A DNA stretch of 15,212 bases from an uncultured Dechloromonas sp. (lineage in GTDB: Bacteria > Pseudomonadota > Gammaproteobacteria > Burkholderiales > Rhodocyclaceae), in assembly GCA_946477505.1 (NCBI GenBank), contig CAMKYP010000040.1, forward strand, positions 1 to 15,212, read 5' to 3'. The notes below the pieces were generated by a model that was given only the letters and a program-made list of their open reading frames with translations, ran no database searches and had not been told where the DNA came from. The translations under genes were made by a program, and so were the position numbers. Every line of letters starts with the position of its first letter. The stretch's first letter is position 1. Of the stretch, positions 1 to 7,353 are shown piece by piece.

Positions 1-42
1 CGCAGGTTGTTGCGCACCCCGCCGCTCATGGCGCTGCGCCAT
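1..42 (-). other. possible 5' end of a further minus-strand gene, cut by the window edge
   Basis: Downstream of the kinase stop on the minus strand there are two possible starts, ATG at 42 and ATG at 30, and both frames stay open to the window edge. The second begins M-S-G-G-V-R-N-N-L. Neither has a convincing ribosome binding site; only a short AGG lies close to the ATG at 42. The stretch is too short to identify a product, and it could equally be an intergenic spacer. If real, it would be the next gene of the kinase transcription unit and could encode the missing output protein. Confidence 0.15.
28..42. repeat. short perfect inverted repeat after the kinase gene
   Basis: ATGGCGC and GCGCCAT flank a single T, giving 7-bp arms 18 nt beyond the stop of the HATPase gene on the minus strand. 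With a 1-nt centre it is a palindrome rather than a stable hairpin, and no T-run follows, so a terminator role is unlikely. Confidence 0.3.
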
Positions 43-59
43 GGTGCCTGAAAATGTCG

Positions 60-458
60 TCAGACCCGTATCTCGCAGATGTTCAAATCGTTCTGCCTGG
101 TGTAGCGAATATCTTGGCTGAGGCCGCGAATCAATGTGATGCCGAGGCCCCCGATCATGGTTTCCGAGGCCGTTGGCTCAGCTGAAAGGGTCATGTCATA
201 GGCCGGGGCGGCGTCGGTGTAGCGCAGCACGATCCCCGAAGCTTGTCGCGCTATCCGGCAACTCACCGATGTCTCGTCGTCGCCGCCATGGCCGTGATTG
301 ACGGTATTGGTGAATAGTTCTTCGACGATCAGCTGCATGCGAAGTCCGATATCTTCGGCAATGCCGAGTTGTCGCGTCCCTTCGGCGAGCGCCCGCATGA
401 GCCTGGGCAGCTCGGACATGCGCGCGCAAACTGAAATATCCGTAGAATTGGCAGCCAT
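60..458 (-). CDS. RsbW-like anti-sigma factor / serine-protein kinase (HATPase_c)
   Basis: This predicted cytoplasmic 132-residue protein is a single GHKL/HATPase_c domain of the RsbW/SpoIIAB class. That class binds a partner and phosphorylates STAS proteins on serine. The N-box is clear: Glu47, Asn51 and His55 in VEELFTNTVNHG. A G1-like segment TDAAPAYD (81-88) and a glycine-rich GGLGITLIRGL (103-113) follow. The second residue of the usual D-x-G of the G1 box is Ala, which is mildly degenerate. The ATG at 458 is chosen because the protein then has the usual length and does not run into the divergent FecR gene; ATG at 482 would add eight residues. Neither start has a good Shine-Dalgarno. The obvious partners are the STAS protein at 4595-4942 and the phosphatase at 1510-3639. 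The role is inferred from family and context. Confidence 0.85.
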   Translation of the reverse strand: MAANSTDISVCARMSELPRLMRALAEGTRQLGIAEDIGLRMQLIVEELFTNTVNHGHGGDDETSVSCRIARQASGIVLRYTDAAPAYDMTLSAEPTASETMIGGLGITLIRGLSQDIRYTRQNDLNICEIRV

Positions 459-480
459 CGAATTTACCGGGGGGTAGGGC

Positions 481-939
481 ATGATTAGATCACATTGGGC
501 GGTCGCCTGTGTGGCGGCTGTATCGATCCTTGCTTCTTCACCGTTGCGTGCGGAACAAGCCGGGATGGTCAAGGTCAGCAGGGGAAGTGTCAGTATCGAA
601 CGCGAGGGCAGGAAACTGGCGGCCACGGTGGGGACGCCCGTGCAGGTGGCGGACCGTGTCCGGACCGGCGAGGACGGTTCGGTCGGTATCACCTTGCGCG
701 ACAACACGCTGCTGTCCGCCGGCCCCAATTCGCTCATCGTCATCGACCGCTTTGCTTACGACAGGGTCACGCAAGACGGCAAGGTTTCGGTCGGTATCCG
801 CAAGGGGACGCTGGCTGTCGCTTCCGGGCGGATCGCGAAGCGCACGCCGGAATCGGTCGATTTCCATACGCCGACTTCCATACTTGGGGTCCGGGGCACC
901 GAGTTCGTAATCGAAGTGGCGGGGGATCGCGATGAATAA
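481..939 (+). CDS. secreted FecR-domain protein
   Basis: This 152-residue protein has a signal peptide: positive start, hydrophobic residues 7-20, and likely cleavage after Ala24 in PLRA-EQ. One FecR domain fills the rest. It opens with a V-x-x-G-x-V-x-I-type strand (residues 30-39), has TGEDGSVGITLRD near 62-74, and closes with the typical TPTSILGVRGTEF at 130-142. Unlike true FecR it has no N-terminal anti-sigma region or transmembrane segment and consists of the periplasmic domain alone. FecR domains in this setting are thought to take part in envelope sensing or protein-protein contacts, but the ligand is unknown. A G-rich run just before the ATG can act as ribosome binding site. The 3' end overlaps the OmpA-type lipoprotein gene by 8 nt, so the two are likely co-translated. 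Confidence 0.85.
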   Translation: MIRSHWAVACVAAVSILASSPLRAEQAGMVKVSRGSVSIEREGRKLAATVGTPVQVADRVRTGEDGSVGITLRDNTLLSAGPNSLIVIDRFAYDRVTQDGKVSVGIRKGTLAVASGRIAKRTPESVDFHTPTSILGVRGTEFVIEVAGDRDE

Positions 940-1513
940 AGCACTTCTGCTCGGTATCGTTACCGCTTTTCTGGGCGCTTGCGCCAGCGAGCGTGTCGTT
1001 CTTCTGCCGTCGGGCGATGGGGCGACCGGCGCGGTGGCCATTCGCGACAAGGCTGGCGAGATTCGTCTCGATCAGCCCTACGCGGCAACCAGGCGGACGC
1101 TGGGCGGCAATCGGGTATATCAATCCTCGCCGCAGGAAGTGGCGGAGCGCTACGGCCAGACCCTGGCAGCGCAACCGCCGCGTCCGAGCGCTTACGTTCT
1201 CTATTTCGAAACCGGGGGCGACGTGCTGACGGCCGAATCCCAGGGCGCGCTGAAAGTCATCCGCAAGGAAATTGCCGAGCGGCCGGCTTCGGAGGTCCAG
1301 GTGATCGGGCATACCGACCGCGTTGGTAGCGTGGAGGGAAACGACAGGCTGTCGCTCAAGCGCGCCGAGCTGATCCGGGGCGTATTGATCGAGAGCGGCG
1401 TGGATGCCGGCAAGCTGGAAGCAATTGGTCGCGGTGAACGCGACCCGCTGGTGGCGACAGCCGACGAGGTCGGTGAGCCGCGTAACCGGCGTGTCGAGAT
1501 CAACGTCCGTTAA
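932..1513 (+). CDS. OmpA-family peptidoglycan-binding lipoprotein
   Basis: This is a 193-residue lipoprotein. The lipobox F-L-G-A-C puts the acylated cysteine at residue 17. A linker of about 65 residues follows, then a C-terminal OmpA domain (about 88-192). The domain contains IGHTDRVGS (125-133), LSLKRAELIRGVL (140-152) and the terminal EPRNRRVEINVR. Asp129 and Arg144 correspond to the diaminopimelate-binding pair of OmpA-like domains, so anchoring to the cell wall is expected. Residue 18 is Ala, not Asp, so sorting to the outer membrane is likely. The start lies inside the FecR gene (ATGAATAA overlap), implying coupling. The stop shares the palindrome TTAA with the stop of the convergent CHASE2 gene. 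A structural or sensory partner role for the FecR protein is inferred. Confidence 0.88.
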   Translation: MNKALLLGIVTAFLGACASERVVLLPSGDGATGAVAIRDKAGEIRLDQPYAATRRTLGGNRVYQSSPQEVAERYGQTLAAQPPRPSAYVLYFETGGDVLTAESQGALKVIRKEIAERPASEVQVIGHTDRVGSVEGNDRLSLKRAELIRGVLIESGVDAGKLEAIGRGERDPLVATADEVGEPRNRRVEINVR

Positions 1514-3639
1514 TTCGAACTACCGGTTGCGCCGTGCCAGCGCAAAAGCAGCAAAGTCAGGTCATCCGCAGGCGGGTGGCCTGCCTCGAAATGCCGGACT
1601 GCGTCACGCAAGGCTGACGCGCAGTCTTGCACGGCCAGCGAGCGGAACGTCGCGATTGTGGCCCGCAGGCGATCGTTGCCGAACATTTCGTTGCCGTTCA
1701 TGGCTTCCGTCACGCCGTCCGTGAACAGGCAGAGCAGATCGCCGGCCTGCAACTGCATCCCGGCCGATTCGAAAGGGTAACTGCCGGCGGCACAGAGCGG
1801 GGGGCCGGCGATGGCACGGATGTCGATAGCCAGCACTTCGCCGTTACGAACGATCAACGGGGCATCGTGGCCGGCGCAGACATATTCGAGGTGTCCGGTA
1901 TCGATGTCGAGAACGCCGATGAAGGCCGTCACGAATAGGTATTCCGGGTTTTCGCGGTTGAGTTCGGCCTCGATGTCGCGGAAAGCCGATCCGAGTGCGC
2001 TGTGGCGGCGGGTCAAGGTTCCGGTCAGGGTTTTTGAGACGGCCATGAACAGGCTGGCCGGAACCCCCTTGCCGGATACATCGCCGATCGCAACGCAGAC
2101 CCGGCGATCGTCAAGCATGAAGCAGTCGTAGTAATCGCCGCCGACGGCACGCGCCGGTTCGAGCAGGGCGGCAACGGAGAAGCGCCGTTCATCCGGGAAA
2201 AGCGTGGCGGTATCCGGTAGTAGGCCCATCTGGATGCGTCTGGCAGCATCGAGTTCGCCGTTCATGCGCGCTGCTTCTTCCCGGCTATTTTGTAATTGCG
2301 CCTCGGCGGCGCGCCGCAGGGTATCCGCAGTGATCAGTGTGTTGCCGAGCAACGATATGAATGGCGGGCAGAGCAGAAATAACAGCGAAGCGCCGTCGAA
2401 CAGGTAGCGCGCGGCAAAGAAGGACAGATAGCCGCCGGTCAGTATGGCGATAGATGCCAGCGCGAAGCTCAGAACGGCGTAGCGCGCCCTCAGGCGCGGT
2501 ACGAAGGCGATGAGTGCCAGGCCGATGCACAGTAGCGTGGCCATCTCGGCCCATTGGATCCAGTACGGGCGTTGCAGGGCCTGGCTGGCGAGCAGGCTTT
2601 CGATCACTTGAGCATGGATATCGACGCCGGGAAGGCTTTCGCCCAGCGGGGTGACGATGCGATCCTGCAGGCCGGTGCTGTTGAAGCCGATGATCACGAA
2701 GCGCGAGCGGAAAAGCTCGGGGTCGTACGCTCCTGCCAGTACGTCGGCTGCCGACAGGTAGTAATGGGCGCTGGAGCGTCCGAAATGGAGGAGCAGTTCG
2801 CCGCTGCGCAGCACTGGCAAGCGGTAATCTCCGATGTGGATCGCCTGCACGCCCTGCGGACCGTTCTCGGTTCGCACGTTGCCGCCGTCGCCGAGTGCGA
2901 CCCGGACCATCTCGAGCGGCAGGGAGAGGAAAGGTTGTTCGTCGACAAAGGCCAGCGCCGGTACCCGCCGCAAGACGCCACGCTGGTTATCGGTTTTCTC
3001 CAGCTCAGGCGTGGCGTTGATCAAGCCTTCGCCGGCGGCGGCCGCCTCGATGATGGGGCGGCTGACAAGGGCGCTGACGAAGTGAGGCAGGAAAGCGTCG
3101 CGCCGCCTGTCGTGATCGAAAACAGGAAGGGGTTTGGCCGGTTGCCGTCCTCCCGGCAATGCCTGGCTCAGCCCGGCAATGGCGAGGACAGTGGGGGTTC
3201 CTTCGAGGGCACGCGCCAGTTTCCGGTCAGGTTCCGGCAGCACGGCCAGGGTTCCGGCAGCCATGTCCGGGATATGCTTGGCCAGTACTTCCGGGCTGTA
3301 GCGGTCGCGTTCGGCGAAAACAACGTCGATGCCCAGTACCAGCGGTTGTCCAGTGTGTATCTTGTCGACCAGATCGGCGATCAGATCGCGCGACCAGGGC
3401 CACTGCCCCAGTTGCACCAGGCTCTGACTGTCGATGCCGACGATGACCACGGGTTCGCTGTCTCGTTGCCGGGGTAGCAGTCGCTGGTAGTGATCGAATT
3501 GGGCCTCGCGGATGCCGAGCAGCGGCTGCATGTCGGGTTGCATCAGCAAGCCGGCGGCAAGGAGCAGCAACAGCAAGGGAAAGGCCCGGCCGCGTCCGGC
3601 GCGGATCACGGCGAGGAGCATTTCCGGCAGCCGGCTCAC
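1510..3639 (-). CDS. CHASE2-domain SpoIIE/PP2C-type serine phosphatase
   Basis: This 709-residue membrane protein should receive an extracytoplasmic signal and dephosphorylate a phospho-serine STAS protein. Residues 18-33 form a transmembrane helix. About 42-355 is a periplasmic CHASE2 domain with VVIVGIDSQSL, GIDVVFAERD and the closing IIGFNSTGLQDR and PGVDIHAQ. Three more transmembrane helices follow at roughly 364-380, 386-407 and 413-433. A coiled-coil linker (about 437-465) leads into a PP2C domain at 466-700. The domain has AARRIQMGLLP, GGDYYDCF (Asp502), GDVSGKGVPASL (Asp520), FTDGVTEA (Asp641) and ADDLTLLLL (Asp692/693), so the metal-binding acidic residues are present. The start is GTG at 3639, overlapping the hydrolase stop as GTGA. 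The family equivalent in role is RsbU/BtrU. The likely substrate is the STAS protein of the same operon (inference). Confidence 0.93.
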   Translation of the reverse strand: MSRLPEMLLAVIRAGRGRAFPLLLLLLAAGLLMQPDMQPLLGIREAQFDHYQRLLPRQRDSEPVVIVGIDSQSLVQLGQWPWSRDLIADLVDKIHTGQPLVLGIDVVFAERDRYSPEVLAKHIPDMAAGTLAVLPEPDRKLARALEGTPTVLAIAGLSQALPGGRQPAKPLPVFDHDRRRDAFLPHFVSALVSRPIIEAAAAGEGLINATPELEKTDNQRGVLRRVPALAFVDEQPFLSLPLEMVRVALGDGGNVRTENGPQGVQAIHIGDYRLPVLRSGELLLHFGRSSAHYYLSAADVLAGAYDPELFRSRFVIIGFNSTGLQDRIVTPLGESLPGVDIHAQVIESLLASQALQRPYWIQWAEMATLLCIGLALIAFVPRLRARYAVLSFALASIAILTGGYLSFFAARYLFDGASLLFLLCPPFISLLGNTLITADTLRRAAEAQLQNSREEAARMNGELDAARRIQMGLLPDTATLFPDERRFSVAALLEPARAVGGDYYDCFMLDDRRVCVAIGDVSGKGVPASLFMAVSKTLTGTLTRRHSALGSAFRDIEAELNRENPEYLFVTAFIGVLDIDTGHLEYVCAGHDAPLIVRNGEVLAIDIRAIAGPPLCAAGSYPFESAGMQLQAGDLLCLFTDGVTEAMNGNEMFGNDRLRATIATFRSLAVQDCASALRDAVRHFEAGHPPADDLTLLLLRWHGATGSSN

Positions 3640-4598
3640 AGCGCGACGCTGAGTCCGTCGTAGGCTGAAATGATTTCGAGCGGCTGACGGCTGCCCCGGG
3701 TGATCTGCTCAAGGCGGCGCGTTTCGGCGGCCAGCCGGGAGAGTTGTTTGTCGTCGTGCGTCGGCTCGTGGTGGAAGAGCGCCAGGCGCTTGACCGCGGC
3801 AGCCTGGCAGAGCTCCACGCCGACCACGTTGCTGGAGTGTCCCCAGTCGGCCTTGACTGAAACAGCCTCGGCGAGGGAGTACATGGCGTCGAAGATGACG
3901 AGGTCTGCCTTGGCGAAAAAGCGTACGAACTCGTCGTATTCTGCCGGGTTGTCGAGCTTGTGTTCGGAGTTGGTCGAATACACGACGGTGCGATCAAGGC
4001 TTTCGAAACGATAGCCGTACGAATCGCCGGCGTGGTGCTGCAACTTCGGGGTGACGTTGATGCCTGCTATGTAGTGCGGCTTGCCCGGGGTCATCAGGTC
4101 GAATTCGATGCGTGTGCCGGCCTGGGCATAATCGACGGGGAAGTTGGGTTCCTGCATCTGCTGGCGAATCGCCGCTTCCAGATGCGGGTGGCAGCCGTGG
4201 ACCACGATCCGGTTCCCGGCGTAGTACATCGGCGCGAAGTACGGGAAGCCCATCAGGTGATCCCCGTGCAGATGGGAGATGAAGATGTGGTACGTCTGCG
4301 GGTTCGGTACGCCGTACCTGGCGATCTTGGCCTGACCGAGCGCCCGGGCACCGCTGCCCATGTCGCAGATGAAGTGTGCGGGGCCGTCGCCGACGATTTC
4401 GACGCAGGATGAATTGCCGCCGAATGTGCCATTGATCGTGAAAGGCAGCTGGTCGACGAATTCGTCGAGTGCCGCGCGGGTCTTGAAGCTTTTGCCATTG
4501 GCGGCCACCAGCGCGCCGACGATCTTTTCGCGAACGTCGCGGTGGGTTAGGGATACCGGCAGCGAACCGCGCGTCCCCCAGAAAACGACCTGATTCAT
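3636..4598 (-). CDS. metallo-beta-lactamase-fold hydrolase
   Basis: This 320-residue enzyme has a full set of RNase Z/phosphodiesterase-like metal ligands. These are SHLHGDH (His109, His111, Asp113, His114), a second-strand His in QHHAGD (188-189), Asp237 in IFDAMYS and His276/277 in FHHEPTHDD. A further His254 lies in WGHSSN. The N-terminus (FWGTRGSLPV, then GGNSSCVEI and FICDMGSGAR) is typical of single-domain MBL hydrolases related to cyclic-nucleotide or nucleic-acid phosphodiesterases. The substrate cannot be read from the sequence. The start at ATG 4598 overlaps the STAS stop as ATGA, and the stop overlaps the phosphatase start as GTGA. It therefore sits between, and is coupled to, the two partner-switching genes. 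A longer reading frame back to 4952 exists but runs through the STAS gene and is not used. Confidence 0.88.
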   Translation of the reverse strand: MNQVVFWGTRGSLPVSLTHRDVREKIVGALVAANGKSFKTRAALDEFVDQLPFTINGTFGGNSSCVEIVGDGPAHFICDMGSGARALGQAKIARYGVPNPQTYHIFISHLHGDHLMGFPYFAPMYYAGNRIVVHGCHPHLEAAIRQQMQEPNFPVDYAQAGTRIEFDLMTPGKPHYIAGINVTPKLQHHAGDSYGYRFESLDRTVVYSTNSEHKLDNPAEYDEFVRFFAKADLVIFDAMYSLAEAVSVKADWGHSSNVVGVELCQAAAVKRLALFHHEPTHDDKQLSRLAAETRRLEQITRGSRQPLEIISAYDGLSVAL

Positions 4599-4942
4599 GC
4601 GCCGATGACCTTGCAGGCTGCGTCGACCGATGCGTAGCAGGGAACGATCAGATTGAAGCGGCTGATTGCAAAGACCTCCTGAACCAGCGGCTGCAAGGCG
4701 GCAATCGCGAAGATGCCCTGCTGCGCCTTGGCGCGGCGCGAAGCCATCATCAATACCCGTAATCCGGCACTGCTGATGTAGTCTACGGCCGAAAAATCGA
4801 GAAGCAGTGCCGGCTGGCCTTTTGCGCAGCGAGCCAGCAGGGGCTCCAGTGCCAGAGTGAACTCTTCGCTGGCAGTGTGGTCTATGCGGCCGCTGACGGA
4901 AACAATCAGGACGCCAGCCTGTTCGCGTGTGGGGAGATTCAT
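4595..4942 (-). CDS. STAS-domain anti-sigma factor antagonist
   Basis: This 115-residue protein is a single STAS domain of the SpoIIAA/RsbV type. It has the early strand VLIVSVSGRIDHTA (11-24) and the hallmark LLLDFSAVDYISSAGLRVL (47-64). Ser58 aligns with the phosphorylated serine of SpoIIAA. When unphosphorylated, such proteins bind a partner kinase and free its client. Here the kinase is probably the HATPase at 60-458 and the phosphatase the CHASE2-PP2C protein; the client is not visible. It is the first gene of a three-gene minus-strand operon, joined to the hydrolase gene by ATGA. No clear Shine-Dalgarno precedes the ATG. It starts 74 bp from the divergent ygiQ gene, so its promoter lies in that gap or overlaps ygiQ. 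Confidence 0.9.
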   Translation of the reverse strand: MNLPTREQAGVLIVSVSGRIDHTASEEFTLALEPLLARCAKGQPALLLDFSAVDYISSAGLRVLMMASRRAKAQQGIFAIAALQPLVQEVFAISRFNLIVPCYASVDAACKVIGA

Positions 4943-5005
4943 GATCGCGCAAGGGTTCGGATACTGCGGAACGGCGAGTATGCCATGCCCGTCGGCCCTC
5001 TCGGG

Positions 5006-5011
5006 TAAAAT
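5006..5011 (+). promoter_or_regulatory. candidate -10 element for ygiQ (leaderless transcript?)
   Basis: TAAAAT ends 5 nt before the ygiQ ATG at 5017. Transcription from this box would start at or next to the A of the ATG and leave no room for a ribosome binding site. No good -35 hexamer is seen 16-18 nt upstream, so the call rests on the -10 box and its position. Confidence 0.4.
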
Positions 5012-5016
5012 AGTGT

Positions 5017-7338
5017 ATGAATTCGAATCAGCTTAGTTCCTCCTCGATATCGCGTCCGCTTTTCGGTTATCGCAAATTTTGGGCGCACCGCTTCGGGCCG
5101 GCGCCGTTCCTGCCCATGTCGCGTGGCGAGATGGATGCGCTGGGCTGGGACTCCTGCGACATCATCCTGGTTACCGGCGACGCCTACATCGATCATCCGA
5201 GCTTCGGCATGGCGCTGATCGGGCGCCTGCTCGAAGCGCAAGGTTTCCGCGTCGGCATCATCAGCCAGCCGGAGTGGAATTCGGCGGACGCCTTCCGCAA
5301 ACTGGGCAAACCCAACCTGTTCTATGGCGTCACCGCCGGCAACATGGATTCCATGGTCAATCGTTACACCTCCGACCGCAAGATCCGCTCCGACGACGCC
5401 TACACGCCGAATGCCGAGCCGAACAAGCGTCCGGACCGCGCCGTCACCGTGTACGCCCAACGCTGCCGCGAGGCTTTCCCGGGGACGCCGGTGATCATCG
5501 GCTCGATCGAGGCCAGCCTGCGCCGCATCGCGCATTACGACTACTGGTCGGACAAGGTGCGCCGTTCCGTGCTGCCGGACTCGAAGGCCGACCTGCTGGT
5601 CTTCGGCAATGCCGAGCGCGCCATCGTCGAGATTGCCCATCGCCTGGCCATGGGCGAGAAGGTGTCCGAGATCCGCGATCTGCGCGGTACGGCCTTCATG
5701 GTGCCGTCCGGCTGGTTGCCGAGCGATGATTGGTTGGTCATGGATTCGAGCGAAGTCGACACGCCGGGACCGCTGGTGCAGCACAAGGACCCGTACGCGA
5801 TGGAGGAGAGTCCGGCGAAATCGGACTGTGCCAGCGCGTCGACCGGCGGCAAGCCGACGGAGCAGACCATCCGCCTGATGCCGCGCGCCGAGCGTCTGGC
5901 GGCGCGCCGCAACCTGCGCGCTCACACCGTCGTCCGCCTGCCGTCTTACGAACAGGTGCAGGATGATCCGGTGCTCTACGCCCACGCCTCGCGCACCTTC
6001 CATCTGGAATCCAATCCGGGCAATGCGCGCGCGCTGGTGCAGGCCCATGGCGAACGCGACGTCTGGCTGAATCCGCCGCCGTTCCCGCTGTCGACCGAAG
6101 AACTCGATGGCGTCTACGAGTCGCCCTATGCCCGCCGGCCGCACCCAAGCTACGGCGATGCCAAGATTCCGGCTTGGGAAATGATCCGCTTCTCGGTCAA
6201 CATCATGCGCGGCTGCTTTGGCGGTTGTACCTTTTGTTCGATCACCGAACACGAGGGGCGCATTATGCAGAGCCGCTCGGAAGATTCGGTGATCCGCGAA
6301 ATCGAGGAAATGCGCGACAAGACGCCAGGCTTCACCGGCGTGGTGTCCGACCTCGGCGGTCCGACCGCCAACATGTATCACCTGAAGTGCAAGGACGAGA
6401 AGATCGAAGCGGCCTGTCGCCGCCTCTCCTGCGTCTATCCGGACATCTGCGAGAACATGAACACGGACCACGCGCCGCTGATCTCGCTGTATCGGCGGGC
6501 GCGCGCCGTGAAGGGCGTCAAGCGCATCACCATCGGCTCCGGGCTGCGCTATGACCTGGCGGTGCGTTCGCCGGAATACATCAAGGAACTGGTCCAGCAT
6601 CACGTCGGCGGCTACCTGAAGATCGCGCCGGAGCATACCGAAGAGGGCGTACTCTCCAAGATGATGAAGCCGGGCATCGGCACCTACGACCGCTTCAAGC
6701 AGCTCTTCGACCGCTTCTCGCGCGAAGCGGGCAAGGAGCAGTACCTGATCCCGTATTTCATTGCCGCGCACCCCGGCACGCAGGACGAGGACATGCTCCA
6801 CCTGGCGCTCTGGCTGAAAAAGAACAACTTCCGTCTCGATCAGGTTCAGACCTTCCTGCCGACGCCGATGGCGCTTGCCACGACCATGTACCACACCGAA
6901 AAGAACCCGCTGAAAAAGCTGCAACGTGACGGCGGCGAGATTGTCGGCTCGGTACGCAACGGCGCCCAGCGCAAGCTGCATAAGGCGTTCCTGCGCTACC
7001 ACGATCCGGAAAACTGGCCGCTCCTGCGCGAAGCGCTGAAGAAAATGGGCCGCATCGATCTGATCGGCAATGGCAAGAAGCAATTGGTGCCCGCCTGGCA
7101 ACCTGCGGGTACGGGTCTCAAGGCTGCCGCCATGGTCGCCCGCGATGCGCGCACTGCCGCGAAAACGCCGTCCGGCGGTGCATCGACCGGCAAGCATGCC
7201 GCGAACACGGGGCGCCCGGGCGAGCGCCGCACGCCAGGTCCGCAACGATCGGGCAGCCGTCCGGCGGCAGCCGATCGGCGCTCCCCTGGCAGCTTCGGCA
7301 AACCGTCTGGCCAGCAGAATAAAAAACGCAAGCCCTGA
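5017..7338 (+). CDS. ygiQ: YgiQ family radical SAM protein
   Basis: This 773-residue protein matches YgiQ almost from its first residues: FGPAPFLPMSR, then GWDSCDIILVTGDAY and HPSFGMALIGRLLEAQGFRVGII. It has an N-terminal B12-binding-like/UPF0313 region (about 1-380) and a radical SAM core. The [4Fe-4S] motif is Cys400-x3-Cys404-x2-Cys407 in RGCFGGCTFC, followed by SITEHEGR. The family is conserved, but its reaction is not established. The last 80 or so residues are low-complexity, rich in Arg, Lys, Gly and Pro, ending in KKRKP, and are probably disordered. The homology supports the ATG at 5017 as start, although no Shine-Dalgarno precedes it. It runs divergently from the STAS operon, and the globin gene follows 15 nt later, so the two are probably co-transcribed. 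An 809-codon open frame on the opposite strand is a codon-bias shadow. Confidence 0.95.
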   Translation: MNSNQLSSSSISRPLFGYRKFWAHRFGPAPFLPMSRGEMDALGWDSCDIILVTGDAYIDHPSFGMALIGRLLEAQGFRVGIISQPEWNSADAFRKLGKPNLFYGVTAGNMDSMVNRYTSDRKIRSDDAYTPNAEPNKRPDRAVTVYAQRCREAFPGTPVIIGSIEASLRRIAHYDYWSDKVRRSVLPDSKADLLVFGNAERAIVEIAHRLAMGEKVSEIRDLRGTAFMVPSGWLPSDDWLVMDSSEVDTPGPLVQHKDPYAMEESPAKSDCASASTGGKPTEQTIRLMPRAERLAARRNLRAHTVVRLPSYEQVQDDPVLYAHASRTFHLESNPGNARALVQAHGERDVWLNPPPFPLSTEELDGVYESPYARRPHPSYGDAKIPAWEMIRFSVNIMRGCFGGCTFCSITEHEGRIMQSRSEDSVIREIEEMRDKTPGFTGVVSDLGGPTANMYHLKCKDEKIEAACRRLSCVYPDICENMNTDHAPLISLYRRARAVKGVKRITIGSGLRYDLAVRSPEYIKELVQHHVGGYLKIAPEHTEEGVLSKMMKPGIGTYDRFKQLFDRFSREAGKEQYLIPYFIAAHPGTQDEDMLHLALWLKKNNFRLDQVQTFLPTPMALATTMYHTEKNPLKKLQRDGGEIVGSVRNGAQRKLHKAFLRYHDPENWPLLREALKKMGRIDLIGNGKKQLVPAWQPAGTGLKAAAMVARDARTAAKTPSGGASTGKHAANTGRPGERRTPGPQRSGSRPAAADRRSPGSFGKPSGQQNKKRKP

Positions 7339-7353
7339 TTCACGGAGAGCATC

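Noticed and set aside
459..743. N-terminal extension of the kinase frame into the FecR gene
   Set aside because: The added 95 residues are Ser/Thr/Pro-rich antisense translation of the FecR signal peptide and domain; the HATPase domain begins after 458.
2554..3477. 307-codon plus-strand frame opposite the CHASE2 gene
   Set aside because: It is a shadow; the minus-strand frame has all CHASE2 and PP2C motifs.
4599..4952. N-terminal extension of the hydrolase frame
   Set aside because: It overlaps the whole STAS gene; the MBL fold begins at the ATG at 4598, which has the ATGA overlap.
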